A stretch of DNA of 64,000 bases from Panagrolaimus kolymaensis (taxonomy: Eukaryota > Nematoda > Chromadorea > Rhabditida > Panagrolaimidae). The DNA lies in contig JAJQJQ010000004.1 of the NCBI GenBank assembly GCA_028622995.1, positions 9,486,001 to 9,550,000 on the forward strand, given 5' to 3'. Below are positions 11,388 to 24,219 of the stretch, piece after piece (position 1 is the first letter of the stretch; each line of letters begins with the position of its first letter). Position numbers and translations under genes: made by a program. The notes under the pieces are model-generated. The model was not told the DNA's origin and searched no databases. It saw only the letters and a program-made list of their open reading frames with translations.

Positions 11388-14300
11388 CCTGCTCTAAACC
11401 CTTCATCGTTGTTTTTTTACGTTTTAAATTTATTGCATGCTTAGTTTTTTTCCGGAACACGCATGTCACAGCCTTAAATTTATTTTTATATTATTTTGTT
11501 TCTAAAAATAATCTCAAAATTGCTTCTATTTTTGGATAAACCAAAAAAGAGATACTTTCGTAAATGTTTTTCATGTTTTTTTATTATCGGCAGCTATTAT
11601 CGCTATTTATTTTTTCTTGAATGAATTTTTGTTTTTTTGAATCCACTTTTTAGTCGTTGTTGCTCCTTAAAAACGATTAACCTAATTTCTTTTCTGTCGT
11701 CGAAGAAGAAGCTTTCAAGGATGGACTAAAATAACTTTTATTTATCTATTTTTGGCAATTTTTTAAACCTAAAAATGTCTTGATATTTAAATTCTTTTTT
11801 TGTGTATTTAAATCTATTTATGGCCGCTTATTTTGACCTAAAAATAAATGTCATGTTACTAAATTTAGAATATATTTTATTTTTTTGAGTTATTTTATTC
11901 ATTTTTGAAACCCATTTTTGGGTTAAATGCTTTTTTGCTTTTCCCACGCCTTTGCTATTTTTTTCTTTTCTTTCTTTTGAGGCCCTCTTCTTTTTTTTTT
12001 GACTTTATTCTGACGCACATTTGTTTTTTCTTTGGCAGCAGCATGGATGGAAATGCAAAATAATCCCTAAAAATTCCACGAGTGTTCCAAATTGCCCTTT
12101 TTTGAGGAGCGTTGAAATTGATAGGTTTGTAGCTAGATTGCTCAAAACTAAAAGTTGACTATAAAACGTTGGAAAGTGGACTCTAATTTTATCATTATTT
12201 TTTTCTACAAAGAAAAGAAACAAATTTATTTTTATTATTTTTCGGGAATAACTTTTATGTTTTTCAAATTAAAAAAACATCTCATTTCGAAAAATGCTAC
12301 AGTTGGACCAAAGAAAGGCGGAGCCAAACTTTTTTCTTGACATTTCTCTGTGTTTTTTTTTGTTGTTGTCATCTCAAATGACTGACTGACTCTGCTTTTT
12401 AAGCCTCTATTTATTTTTTTTACTTTGCTTCTGAATGAATTTGACGCCACTTTTTCTTTTTGCTTTTCGCTTTTTTTTTGTTGAGCGGTCATTCTTTTTT
12501 TTCCGTTGGTGTTTCTGCCGTCTTTCATTCCAATGTCTTCAGAAATGGAGAAAGAAAAAAGCAAATTTTTTTTGAAGCTTCTCCATTTTTAACATTTATC
12601 CATTCATTCTCTTCCTTCGCTGCAATGACATTTGCGATGGCGTTCTGAAAATTTTATCAAGCTTTATTATTTTGAAATTTGAGATATTAAGATTTAAAAA
12701 ATTTTCATTTTACTTTGATTGTTTACCCAAAAATTTACCATATTACTTTTTTCTGCACAGTATAAAATTTTTAACAAAACTAAAAGTAATAATACGCTTC
12801 AGCGGTGATTTCGCATAAATTACTTTTTTTTATTGTTCTTTGATATCTTTCTTTCCCTTTAACTTCATCATTTACCGCTTCAACAAGAAAATTATCAATC
12901 TTTGATTATTATTATTTTGCAATTTTTTTTATTTTTATTAAAGATAAAGTACAAATTCATTATTATCCCTGTTTGACGTATTTTCGCGCCATTGTTTTAC
13001 GCATTTGCATTTATTTGTTTGATTAATATTTAAAAAAAAAGAAGAATCATTTCAAGCGTGTAAAAGGATTTATTTAATATATTTTTTCTAATTTTAGACT
13101 TTACAAATAAAATATAATTTTTTACGGTACTTTTTTTTTTGAAGAAAAAAATATATTCTCGAAGCTGTTGGAATTTTTTACTTTGAATTGAAACTACTTT
13201 TAGTTTTCTATTTTTAAATTCATCCGATAATCTCATTTTTTGTTTCTGCAAAGTAGCTGCTTGCTTCTGTTGAAAAAGTGACATCAGAAATTCTAAAAAT
13301 GTTTATTGTTATTATTTTCACAATTTTTTCTATGGCTTTTTCGATGCCTTTGATAAAGAAAAATGGAATAAATGAAGAAAAGGTAAGAGATTATTATTTT
13401 TTTTGAAGTTATTTTTATAGAATTTATTTTTGAGTTTTTGAGTTCATAGAAGAAATAAAAAAGTGATAAACATGGGGATTAGCTTTGTAAAGGTCAAAGA
13501 TAAGGTATTTTTAAATTTGAGATTTAGAAGAAGGAATGACGGCATTTTTTACAGTAGCTTTTTACATTACAATTTTTTTCTAAAATTTTTTTACAGCGAT
13601 TTTGAAATTTTCCCGAAAAACATTTCCTTTTTTTTTGGTTTTTGTTGTAAAAAACACATAGGAAACTTCACCAAAAAAAACCAAAAAGGAAGTGAGAGTG
13701 GTGGTTGTTGATGGCTTGCTTTCCTCCATCCACCCTCACTTTTTTTTTTATTTCATTATTCCAATGTTTTGATTCTCCGCTATCATTCTTCCATTTTTTT
13801 TTTTGCTTGATAAACTTCTAAAAATGGCATTTCTGACTAAAAAAATTTGGTTTGAACAAAAAAACAAATAAAAAGCAATTTTTTTTCTTTGATGTCATTT
13901 TAATTATTTATAAAAAATATAAACAAAATCCTAGCTAACCCAAAAAAATAAATAAATGAAGTTTTGTTTTTTGCTAATACCGCAAAAAATGATTTGTTTT
14001 TTCTTTTTTTTACAACTAATTTTAGAAGCATGCAAAAAATAGACAAAAATAAATGCTTTTTTTGCGTCAAAATAAAACTTGGAAAGTAATGAAATGGGTT
14101 TCTGGCTGTTGTTTTTAGTAAAAAAATGAAAAACAAGAGCAATAACTTTTGTTTTGCTTGGACGTAATTTCCTTCCTGTTATTAAAAATTGGTGAATAAA
14201 AAAAACAAAAGTTTGGAAGATGGAAGAAAAAACAAAACAAAAAAGGCCCTTTTTTGGTGTATTGACTTTTGCTATTCTTTTTATAAAATTAGAATGACTT

Positions 14301-14780
14301 ATTTTAGCTCCTAATAAATTAGCATAAATTGAGAAAGAAACCATAGCAATCAAAGTATTAAATTATTTATTAAAATTACTGTATTTTTTTCAGGCAGTAT
14401 TTGATATTAACAATTTCCCAGTCTTTGATTATCCCAACAATAATGGAATGGATATTTTCAAGAGAGATCTTGAAGAAGCTCTTTTTCTTGATCCACAAGA
14501 AGAAGAAAATAATAATGATGAATTTGGAGCTCCAATATTTTTAAATAATGGGGTTTTTGGAAATTTACCAAGAACCGATCGAAAGACATTTTTGCGACCA
14601 GGATATTTTGAAACTTTATTTCCCAACTTTGAAAATCTTCAAATTGATCCTCGCTCAATTCCAATGAATTCCATGGACACAGTAGAATTATCTCCACCAT
14701 CACAAAAAGAAATCCTTGGTCCCATTGTTGTTGGACCTCAAACTAAATCCACCCAAACAAGTTCAGCTAAAAAAGTTTGA
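11388..14780 (+). repeat. segmental duplication, copy A
   Basis: Blocks here recur in the same order at 19.45-28.71 kb. One is the region around 11500-11600 (AATTGCTTCTATTTTTGGAT, then AAATGTTTTTCATGTTTT). Another is near 12400-12490 (GCTTTTTAAGCCTCTAT, TTTGACGCCA, GAGCGGTCA). A third is near 12972-13080 (TTGACGTATTTTCGCGCCAT). The last is the secreted-protein gene at 13299-14780. Copy A spans about 3.4 kb against about 9.3 kb for copy B, which grew by insertions. Confidence 0.8.
13299..14780 (+). CDS. small secreted protein, duplicate A
   Basis: Two exons, 13299-13382 and 14394-14780, give about 156 residues. Exon 1 encodes a signal peptide (FIVIIFTIFSMAFSMPL). Exon 2 encodes an acidic, Asn/Pro-rich chain without cysteines: a DIFKRDLEEALFLDPQEEE stretch, then RTDRKTFLRPGYFETLFPNF, then IDPRSIPMNSMDTVELSPPS. 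The GT-AG intron of about 1 kb starts GTAAGA and ends TTTTTTTCAG. I recognise no family. The paralogue at 24220-28708 is almost identical in exon 2, so the sequence looks constrained or recently copied. Lys-Arg in exon 2 could be a processing site, but a peptide-precursor role is only a guess. Confidence 0.75.
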
Positions 14781-16750
14781 AGCAGCGATGTTTAATAAAA
14801 ATCTTCGAGGGCTGGCAAGCCAATTAAACTTTGAAGATGTGTTCTCAAAAAAATTATCTTCAGCCATTGTAAAAATCTTACCATTCCGATTCTTAAAAAA
14901 ACTCACGTCGAAACCAAAATTTTGTGGTTTGTCAAAAGTTTACTGTATTTCTCTCATTTTTCAATTCGGTATCTTTTTTGATTTGTGCCTTACTTGCTTT
15001 GCCATTTTTGTTTTTGTTTTTCTGTATAAAGTTTGAATTTTTGAAGTTTTAAAAAAGCTAATAAAAATAAAATAAAAAATTGTTGTTTTTTTCTTCTGCA
15101 AAAGATAAAAAAGAGATGTGACAAAAAACATTCTCGCTTGCTTGCGTCAGAGTAAAGTTTTCATTGAAGGAAAATAAAATGCAAATTGTGTTAATGAAGA
15201 AAGTTGTTTATCGTTTTTTTTTTGCTGAAAAAGGTTGCAAAATTTTTCAACTTTAAAAAAGCTAATAAATTTTTTGTTGAATGAAAGTTTGAAAAGCAAA
15301 GTTTCGACTAATAAATTAAACGTTATTCAAAAAATAATGGAATCCTGAAATCAAAGTCTGTCTTAAAAAATATGGAAAAGGAGTTTACAAATGAAAGAGC
15401 AAATTAATTTTTGATACACAAAATTCTGATTTTTAACTTTTTTTTATAATTTGGAAAAACTCCACATTGTAGATTTTAAAAATTTATGAAAGTTTGACTC
15501 TTTCTTTCTTTAGACAGAGAATCTAAAAGTTATTCTTTTTTATATCATAATTTTAATAATTTTCATATTTCAACATGGATATCATTTTTTCTTTTTCTTT
15601 GCTTCCACCCTCGCATTTTCATTTTATTATTATCTTGTTTATATTATATTATTTTTGGATTGCAATTGCATAATTTTTTTTGCCATATTATGAGCCTTTT
15701 TTAATATATGTAATATCATTCATTTTTTTTTTTTGACGTCACTTAGCCCTTCTTCTTCTTTTTTATTTTTTTTCTTATTGCCAAGAAAAAAAAAGGGAAC
15801 GCTTACATTTTAGCATTATGAAAGTACGGAGGCAATGGAAGAAAGAAATAAATAGCTATCTTCCAAATTCAATATTAGGGAGAAAAAAGTCGTATTAAAT
15901 TACAAATGTTTTTATGTTTTTCTTTTTTAAAAGAAATTTTAAAAGCATATCAAAAAACAAAAAACCATAAAACTTGTGAGTAACAAAAGAAAACAAAAAA
16001 ATGCTTTTTTGTTGTCTCAAAGATTTTTATATTTTTGAGTGATTTTGAAATAATTTTTATGACTATCAAAGATTTTTTTATAATATTTTTTGATGGAGTT
16101 GTAAAAAATAAACAAATGTCAAAAAACGTCAAAAATTGGAATCCTGGAAAACAAAAGAAAAAAAATAAATGGAGGTGATTGTTATTCCCTGGCATATTTT
16201 TTGCAAAGACCTCATTAAAAAACAATAACAACATAAAAAATAATAGCATAAAAATAGTAAAAAATAAAAGCAGAAATAATGATGATGATGAAATCGCATT
16301 TGGCATTTCACATTTTTTTTTGTGCAAAAAATTTTTTTATTTGTTTGAAAATGCCATTTTTAATCCTCCTCATTTTTTGTTTTTTTTGTTGCATCCCACG
16401 ACTATGTATATCCAATACTCATCCATCCTCCTCGTTTCTACCGTAATTTTCAAGAGAATATTTTTTCGTTAGCGGCAAAAAAAAAAGGGCAAAGGCAAAT
16501 AATAAAATTCGAAGTTAAACTATATCGGTGAAATCGCATTTAGACAAAGCTAAAAAAGATTTTAGAAAAAAAGGTTGTTGAAAGTAGTTGTTACTCGAGA
16601 CAAAGAATGGCAAGAAAAGTAAGAAAAATTCCAATATTCAAATATCATTTATTTATTTCGTTTACAAATATACAAATAAGTTATAAATAAAAATCGTAAA
16701 CAAAATGTACGAAGATGTTAAATTTTTGCACCAGGTTGAAGTTGTTGTTG
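14781..16750. other. intergenic, AT-rich, no gene seen
   Basis: Homopolymer-rich DNA. A frame at 14716-15036 overlaps the end of the secreted-protein gene and becomes Phe/Leu-rich low-complexity sequence. I see no supported feature. Confidence 0.5.
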
Positions 16751-17819
16751 TTATTGCTTTGATTCATCTTTATTTGATTTTGATTTTCCAGAAGCATGGT
16801 TTTTAGAATGTTTGTGATACTTTTTTGATGCAACTGCTTCACTGCTTGCTTTTGGAATTGGTTCACGAGATTTTGATTGACTTTGTTGTTGTTTTGATAC
16901 AGCTTCTTTGCTTGCTTTAGATTTTCCATCACCTGTTTCTTTTGATCGTTGTTTTTGTGATTGCTTTGACATAACACTTTCTTTACTTCCTTCTAAACCA
17001 AGATTTTGAGTTTTCTTTGATTTTTTAGCTTGATCATCTAGTTGAGGTTGTTTTTCTTGAACATGTTTGGAACCTTTTTCTTTTTTTGCTTTTGAAGTTC
17101 GACGACAAATATTGTAAAGAATCATGCACATACATAAGAGAATTCCATCAGCAAGCAATTCGAAGATATAAAGAGCAATATAATCAGGATCTAAAAAATG
17201 TATAAATAAGTTAAACAAAATGTACTATTGCAAATAATAAAATCCTACCTCGATTACCGGAAAATATTGGAATATCAATAAAGATTAGAACAATTGAAAT
17301 GATGTTGAAAATGATGATAACACCTGTTGAAATGATGCACGAGATAAAAATCCATAATTTTTCGCGATAACATAATGCAGCACAGAAGAAGATCGTCATT
17401 AAAGTATAAATAACACATTTAAGAATTGATGCAGCTAACATATATTCTTTGAAAATACATGCTTCGAAAATTGAAAGAAAGTTTGCAATAACTGAGAGAA
17501 TGAAAGCAAATTCAAGCTGAAAAAGAGCAAAATAAAGAGTTAACATAATTAATAAAGATATATAAAAACTCACAGCATGTTCATAACGGCGATCAACCGC
17601 AGCATCATTGTTTCTTTCAACTTCAAAATTAGGAGCTCCAGGTGGAATTTCAACACCATTAACATAAGTTATACCATTGATTGTTCTTACATTGAGATTA
17701 TTATTACATTGAATTGGAATACCATTTACATTAACAACATTATTACCATTACCCATTTCAGCAGCATTTAATTCATTTGTAGGTGGAGATGGATGAGATG
17801 TTGCAACATCAGTGGCCAT
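16751..17819 (-). CDS. four-helix membrane protein with charged cytosolic tail
   Basis: Exons 17574-17819, 17249-17516 and 16751-17190 give about 317 residues. The N-terminal 80 residues are Asn-rich and hydrophilic (NNVVNVNGIPIQC, TINGITYVNGVEIPPG). Four hydrophobic segments follow: LEFAFILSVIANFLSIFEA, AASILKCVIYTLMTIFFCAA, IFISCIISTGVIIIFNIIS and IALYIFELLADGILLCMCMI. The last ~130 residues are Lys/Ser/Gln-rich and certainly hydrophilic. The layout resembles nematode tetraspan proteins of unknown function. I do not recognise a named family. Both introns are about 57 nt with consensus ends. Confidence 0.75.
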
Positions 17820-20800
17820 TGTTTTGCAAGAAAGAGAGAAGAGAACTTCACAAAAGGTTGATGAAAAATTTCAAATGATGACAACAAACAAACAAAAAAA
17901 TGGTTTTTCATTAACGCCATTTGTAATCACAAAATATGCAAATTTTCTAAAATTTTCCAAAGGGAACGAAAAAGCTTTTCTTCTTCCATTTTCTTTGTAG
18001 TTTTTCTCCAGTCAAAATCCATGGGAATTTTTTTTCTGTCATCAAAAATATTTTTCAATGAAGCTTTATAAAAACTCGTATGCATTGAACGAAAGTTTCA
18101 AAATTACTCAATCATTGTTATTTGTTTTTTTATTGCTAGTTTTATTCCCAAACTGATTGAATCATTCATTATTCATGGACCAAAATCATTTATCACTTTT
18201 ATGCAACATGTTATTTAACAAATTTTGTCAACTTCGAATTCATACATACTCTTGCTTTAATGACTTTAAGTGGATATTTAATTGGTGGATGAGCTAACTA
18301 ATTTTATATGAAGTTGATGATCGTGGTGTGGAGATCGATTCCCAATTAAATATTAACCTTTATGAAGATATGGCGGCTAGAAAATGAATGAATCCACGCA
18401 CAGAAACATAACAAAAAAGTTTTTGAATGAAAATTTGTCCATCTCACGTTCTTTTCTTTTTTTAATTTCTATAAATGGAAACCATTAAAGCAAGCCCATG
18501 TAAAAGCTTTGACCTTTTACGTTAAAAGTTAATTACTTTCTATCATTTTTTTACAGTAGTTAGAGTTTTTCTTTTTAATTTTTAAAAATAATATGGCAAA
18601 AAATAAATAGGTTTAGTTTTTATTGTGGCATGACTCATAAAATAAAAAAAGAAATTAAAATATTCAGAGACAATAATAACAATAATTTTTTAAACAAAAT
18701 TATTTTTAATATTTTGATTTTTTATTAGCATTATTATTATCGGATTTATTTCTTACTTATACAATATTCACCAAGCGCCTGTTGGTTCCATTGAAATAAA
18801 TCGGCTTTCAAATACAAATTATTCCCCAAAAATTAGTTAACCAAAAAAACAAGAAGCTTTATGCAAACAAATTTTAAGAAATTTTCACTTTTGCCGCTGT
18901 GAAATCGAGCAATTTTCTTTTTTTACTACTTTTCATTAGTAAAAACAAATATTTATTCCACTCTTTAATCAAGCTTGACCTTTCTTTCTTTTCAAATTAG
19001 AGTCTTAATTTTGGTTTAAAAAATAGTAATGAAAAGCTTAATGAAAGCTTAGCTATGCGCTTTTTGAACTTTTGGGGTCCAGGACAAAGGCATATATAAA
19101 AGTAAGAAAATCAGAGAACCATGTCGGAATTATTTTTTTGGGTAAGGAAGTAGTAAGTTTTTTTTTATTAATTCGGTTCTAAATTTAAAAATTTTAAAGT
19201 TTTTCTTTTGGCGAACTAGTTTTGCTAAAAAAATTTTATTTACTTCTTTTTTTTAAACGAAACTCTTTTTCTGAAAAATAAATATCTCATCAATTTTGTT
19301 CATGAATTAAAGCTACGACGACGACGTCGATAAACATTTTTTTGTCAATGATGACGTAGAAAACAAAACAAAAAAAAATAAGAATCTTTTATATTGCCAA
19401 TTATTTCAAATTGCATTTTGTTTCGACGTTGCCATATTGCAATTATTCCAGCCAAATCTAAACCCTTCACATTTAAATTTATTGCATGTTTTTTTTGTTT
19501 TTTTTTTGTGTCACGGCAGCTTTAAATTTACATTTATTTTGTTTCTAAAAATAATCCCAAAATTGCTTCTATTTTTGGATAAATGAAGAAAAAAAAGAGA
19601 TATATTCGTAAATGTTTTTCATGTTTTCCATTATCGTCAGCTTTTATCACTATTTTTTTCATGAATGCACTTTTTTGTTTTTTCTTAAAAAAATTAACCT
19701 AATTTCTTTTTTGTTGAAGAATATGCTTTCAAGAAACAAATAATATTTTTTTTATATTCTATTTATGGCCGCTTATTTTGACCTAAAAATAAATGTCATA
19801 TTTCTAAATTTAGAATTTATTCTATTTTTTGAGTTGTTTTTATTTATTTAACGCATAATAAACCTTCTTTTTTTTTTGGGTAAAATGGCTTTCTTTCTTG
19901 CTTTTCCCACGCCTTTGCAATTTTTTTTTCTTTTATGGCCTTCTTCTTTTTTGACTTTATTCTGACGCATATTTGTTTTTTCGACAATAAAATGCTATAA
20001 TTTAAATTTTTTTTTTCTCCGACGGCTATTTGAGTGGGTTTCTTTCATTCATGGTGAGTTAGTTAAATGACAGAGGATAATTGTTTGAAGGTCGTTAAAA
20101 AAAATAATCCAACAAGAATTTAGTTTTCCATAAAATTATTTTCGTAAAAATATTAGTGTAGTTTTTCCCTATAAATTTTGTTTTTAAACTTGAAACTTTT
20201 GTTTTTGGAAATTTTTACATGACTTTCAATGATCTTCGATTCAGCTTCATTTTTTTGTTGCTTTTCTGTACCATTCCATCCCATTCTCTTCGCTAAATTT
20301 CCTCCATTTTTTGTTTGGTTTTTTTGTATCAAATATTTTAAGTATCACTTTGTACTTTTCTAAACCATGTTTTTATTTATTATTTTAAATTTGTTAAAAA
20401 AACCAGCAGCTGCAAATATATTTTTTTTAAAGCGCTTTTCTTTATATTTAAACTCTTTAGCCTTTCTTTATCTTCTCTTCTTAAAAAAAGACTCCCCTAA
20501 TTTTTGTAGGTTTGAGTTTATCATTTACTTAACTTTTGTTACAGATTAGCTGTTTTTTGTTTTGTTTATGTATGTATTTTTAGAACTATCCAGGCGAACG
20601 AAAAGGATTATTATTAAATTTTGTAGGTTAAAATTTGTGTGTATTTTTATTTAAGGAAATTATTTATTTTTTATTCTCGTGATTCCAAATACAAAATTTT
20701 TTATAAAAAAAAATAAGAACGTTTCTAAATTAAAAATAAAGCTTTATTTTCGTACAAAACACCTGCGATGTCTGTTTTTTATTATTATTTTTTCTTCGCT

Positions 20801-23800
20801 AATTTCCTTGAAACATTATTTTGCGTGGGAGTAATAAGCAACCATTTATAAAAATAATTTATTTTTATATACTTGCACTTTTCACATTTTTTATGATTGT
20901 TTAAAACTATGCTCACTCGCTATTATTTTTTTTCTTTCATTCATTAATAAAGCAAGAACAACAGCTTCTTCTTTTTTTAAAAATAATAAATAATTTTCTT
21001 TTTTGACGCCATCAAACAAAAATAATTATTGCGTTCTTCCGTTTACAATCATAAACAAAGAAGAAAAAATTAAATATATCTTTTTTTTAATTTTATGGTT
21101 TTTTCTTTCCAAATGCAAATTTTAATTTTAAGTTTCTTTATTTAACAAAAAAATATATATTCATGAAATTAAAGTATATCTTTTTTTTTGCTTTCGAATT
21201 TATTAAAAATGTGCTTATTTATTTTTATTTTATTTTTTTGACGTCAAAAGTCAGCCAAATAAAAAAAATGTGACCGACCAACTATAATGTCATCAAACTT
21301 TTTTCTTTTTTTCTTTCTTTGTTAAATGGCACAAAAATAAAAATGATACGTATTTTTAAAACATTTTTTTATGGCTATAAATTTATGCCATGCTTTTTTT
21401 ATTATTTTTTAAAAAGAAAAGTGCAAATTAAGGCTTTGATGAATAAGCGCGAGCGAGGTGATGATTTTCGTGATGTTTGTTTAAAATTATAATTTTTAGA
21501 AATACCCTACTAAGTGCACTTATTGACGTCGTCATCGTCAAATATAAATAAATGCACCCATAAAAATAAAAAATTTTAGTGTATCACATAAAATGTTTTT
21601 TTGAGAAATCGTAAATTGTGACCTTTATTTTATGTGGAGTTGCGTTATTATTTTTTATTATGTACAGTATCGTATTTTTTTTCTTCGTTATTTATGAGTT
21701 TAGTCAACTTTTTAGAACTAAATTTTTAGTTCCGGTTTTCAAGATAAAAAAAAATCTAAATGTTTTTTGTTTTTGTTTTTCAACAACCAAAATTTTTTCT
21801 AATTAAAACCCTTTTAAGATCAAAATTTATACTAATTTACGTTTATTTGCTAACAAATTAATTTATTTGGACAACCAAATCAAAACAAAAAGAAAAAACA
21901 TGGGAGAGGAGGAGCTGAAATTTTTTTTTTTTGCGTTCAAGGGGCTTTATTTGCTTTTTAAGCCTCTATGTTTTTACTTTGCTTCTGAAAGAATTTGACG
22001 CCATTTTTTCTTATTGCTTTCCTTTTTTCTTCGAGCGGTCACTTTCTTTCCATTGCTTTAAAAATATGAGAACATAAAAAAAATGGAGCAAAACAAAAGT
22101 ATTAAAAATTTTTTAGCTCATTTTTTTATTCGCTGCATGCCTTGAAAAATGAGTGACGACTTAGACTTGAAAAAAATAAAAGGGTTTTAAACTTTTTTTG
22201 GAGTTTTTTAATTTGCCGAAAATTTAATTTCTGCAAAGTTTATTTAATGTTTTTTGAGATTCATTTTAAACGAGTCTTTCAAATGGGAAACAGACGAACA
22301 ACGAGATAGAAAATTAGTCAGATAAAAGGATTTTTTATTTTTGCAAAAAATCTGCAATTCTCAGAAAATTAAGTTTCAAACTTTTTTCATTTAAATCCTC
22401 AAAAAAAATTTTTTTTGAAACTTTGAATGATTCTCTTCAAACAATGTCTTTTTTTATTTTTATTTTTTGCAACTTTTTTTTTCTCCTCCCAAAATATAAT
22501 TTCCTTACGCATGCGTTCGCGCTCTCAAATAAAATTACATTCTTATTGTAAAAAAAAGACTACTGATATTTATTTTTTTTGTCACATTTTTCTTTTTAAT
22601 TCTCATATTTTCTTCTGACGAAGTTAATTTTATTTTTTTTTTTTTTGCAACAAAAAACTATGTATTGAAAATGCCTTCTCTATTCTCCACTTCTGAATCT
22701 CCTTGTTGTTGCTTTTTATTTTTATTTTATTTCTGGATTAAGAAGCCATGTTTTTTTCCTTTTCTAAAAATGAAATGATGCCATTCTTGTTTTTTTTTTG
22801 CTCAACTATTTATTTTCTCGGACAAACTTAAAGCGTTCGGTGTCACTTTTTTTGTTGTTGTCGCTTTTATGGAGAATTTAAAATTTTTTTAATGCTTTTT
22901 TAGTCTTTTTTTTTATGGCTTTCCTAATCTAATGTCTATGAAATCATTAATTTTATTTTGTTGGATTTCGTTTTTTTTTTGCAGATGTAGTCATTTTTTA
23001 ATAGTGGGGTTAGTCAGAATAGAATAGAATAAAATGATAATGACAGCTTTTAGAAGCTAGAACAAAGACATTGTTTCCACCAGTAAGCCATGCTGCTGCA
23101 TTTTTAGATTTTATTTTTGCAAAAAATTGAATAATCACAAATTTTTCATGCCATAATTTTTTGGATGGGATGAAAGGTGTAATTATGTTTTTATACAAAT
23201 GTGTTTCAAAATTGCAAAACACAAAGATTTCATTGTCAGCCATTAAAATAAATTATTGGGTAATCGAGAAATTGGCTTTATTCTAAAATTTTTCTTATTT
23301 TTAAAAAATATTCATTTGCTTCGTTTATATTTTTTTTCCTTCTTCCAAGCCCCAAATTTCCCGAAATAAATTGTTTTTTGAAAAGTCTATCGTACATGAT
23401 CATATCCAGTTTTTTTTCTCCTAAACGTAATATTCCACTACAGTTTTTTTATTTTTGTGCCAAACTCGCTTTTGTTTCTGTTTCCTTCAAGATAAAAAAT
23501 AAAAACATTTAATACTTAATTTCACAGTTTTTCTCACAATTCTTAATTTTCGTTTAATTTGTTTTTTGTTTTCAATTTTTGGCAAAAAAAAATTGTGGAC
23601 CCCAGTTTTTTAAGATTTAATTTCTCCTCAAAATCAAGATACAGTTTTTTTCTCGGTGTTTCTGTATCTTTTTTGGTTGCTAAAATAAAATACAGTAATC
23701 TTGCAAGCTTCTTCGTAATTTTTTGCTTAATTAATTTTTAATCCTTTTACGCTTGAACTTTTCCCTTAATTTTATTTCATAATTTATTTAGATGTACTGA

Positions 23801-24219
23801 TTTTTAATTCTTTTTATTTTTTTGCACGTCTTCTTCCGCCTCAAGCATTAATTAACAAAAAATAATATCTATTTTTATCTTTGAATTAAAAAAAGTTAGT
23901 ATAATTCATTATCCCATTTTGACGTATTTTCGCGCCATTGTTTTACGCATTTGCATTTATTTGTTTGAATATTATTTTAAAAAAGAAGAATGATTTCTAG
24001 CGTGTAAATGGATTTATTTAATATATTTTTTTCTAATTTTAGGCTTACATAAATAAAATATATTTTCTTACAGTATTATTATTATTTTTTCTTCGTCGCC
24101 TAACCTCCGTTTTGAACAAAGAAGAATCTCGCCGCTATCGCCAAACTTCTTCTCCCATAATCATCCATTTTTTGACCCTGCAAATTAGCTTCTGTAAAAA
24201 AGTGACATCATCAACAAAA
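17820..24219. other. gene-poor region; left part of duplication copy B
   Basis: AT-rich DNA without clear exons. From about 19450 it repeats blocks of copy A (11388-13290). From about 23407 the CAGTTT motif array begins. A small minus-strand ORF lies at 23010-23243. Confidence 0.55.
23010..23243 (-). CDS. small ORF, possibly a gene remnant
   Basis: A 77-codon frame beginning MADNEIFVFCNFETHLY with a later AAAWLTGGNNVFVLASKSC segment. Base composition is more balanced than in the surroundings, which suggests real or former coding DNA. No family was recognised, no signal peptide is obvious and no partner exons were found. Confidence 0.3.
   Translation of the reverse strand: MADNEIFVFCNFETHLYKNIITPFIPSKKLWHEKFVIIQFFAKIKSKNAAAWLTGGNNVFVLASKSCHYHFILFYSD

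Larger units (their letters stand above)
8955..13298. other. long gene-poor AT-rich region with repeated segments
   Basis: T and A homopolymer runs dominate. Recognisable contents are a local duplication (9830-9970 with 10745-10890), a small possible ORF (10377-10610) and, from about 11388 on, blocks that recur at 19.45-24.1 kb as part of a segmental duplication. Nothing else could be supported. Confidence 0.55.

Noticed and set aside
14448..14703. Alternative ORFs starting within exon 2 of the secreted-protein genes (and the like at 28360-28631)
   Set aside because: The same-strand frame is the exon itself starting at an internal Met; the opposite-strand frames are duplicated only because the DNA is duplicated.
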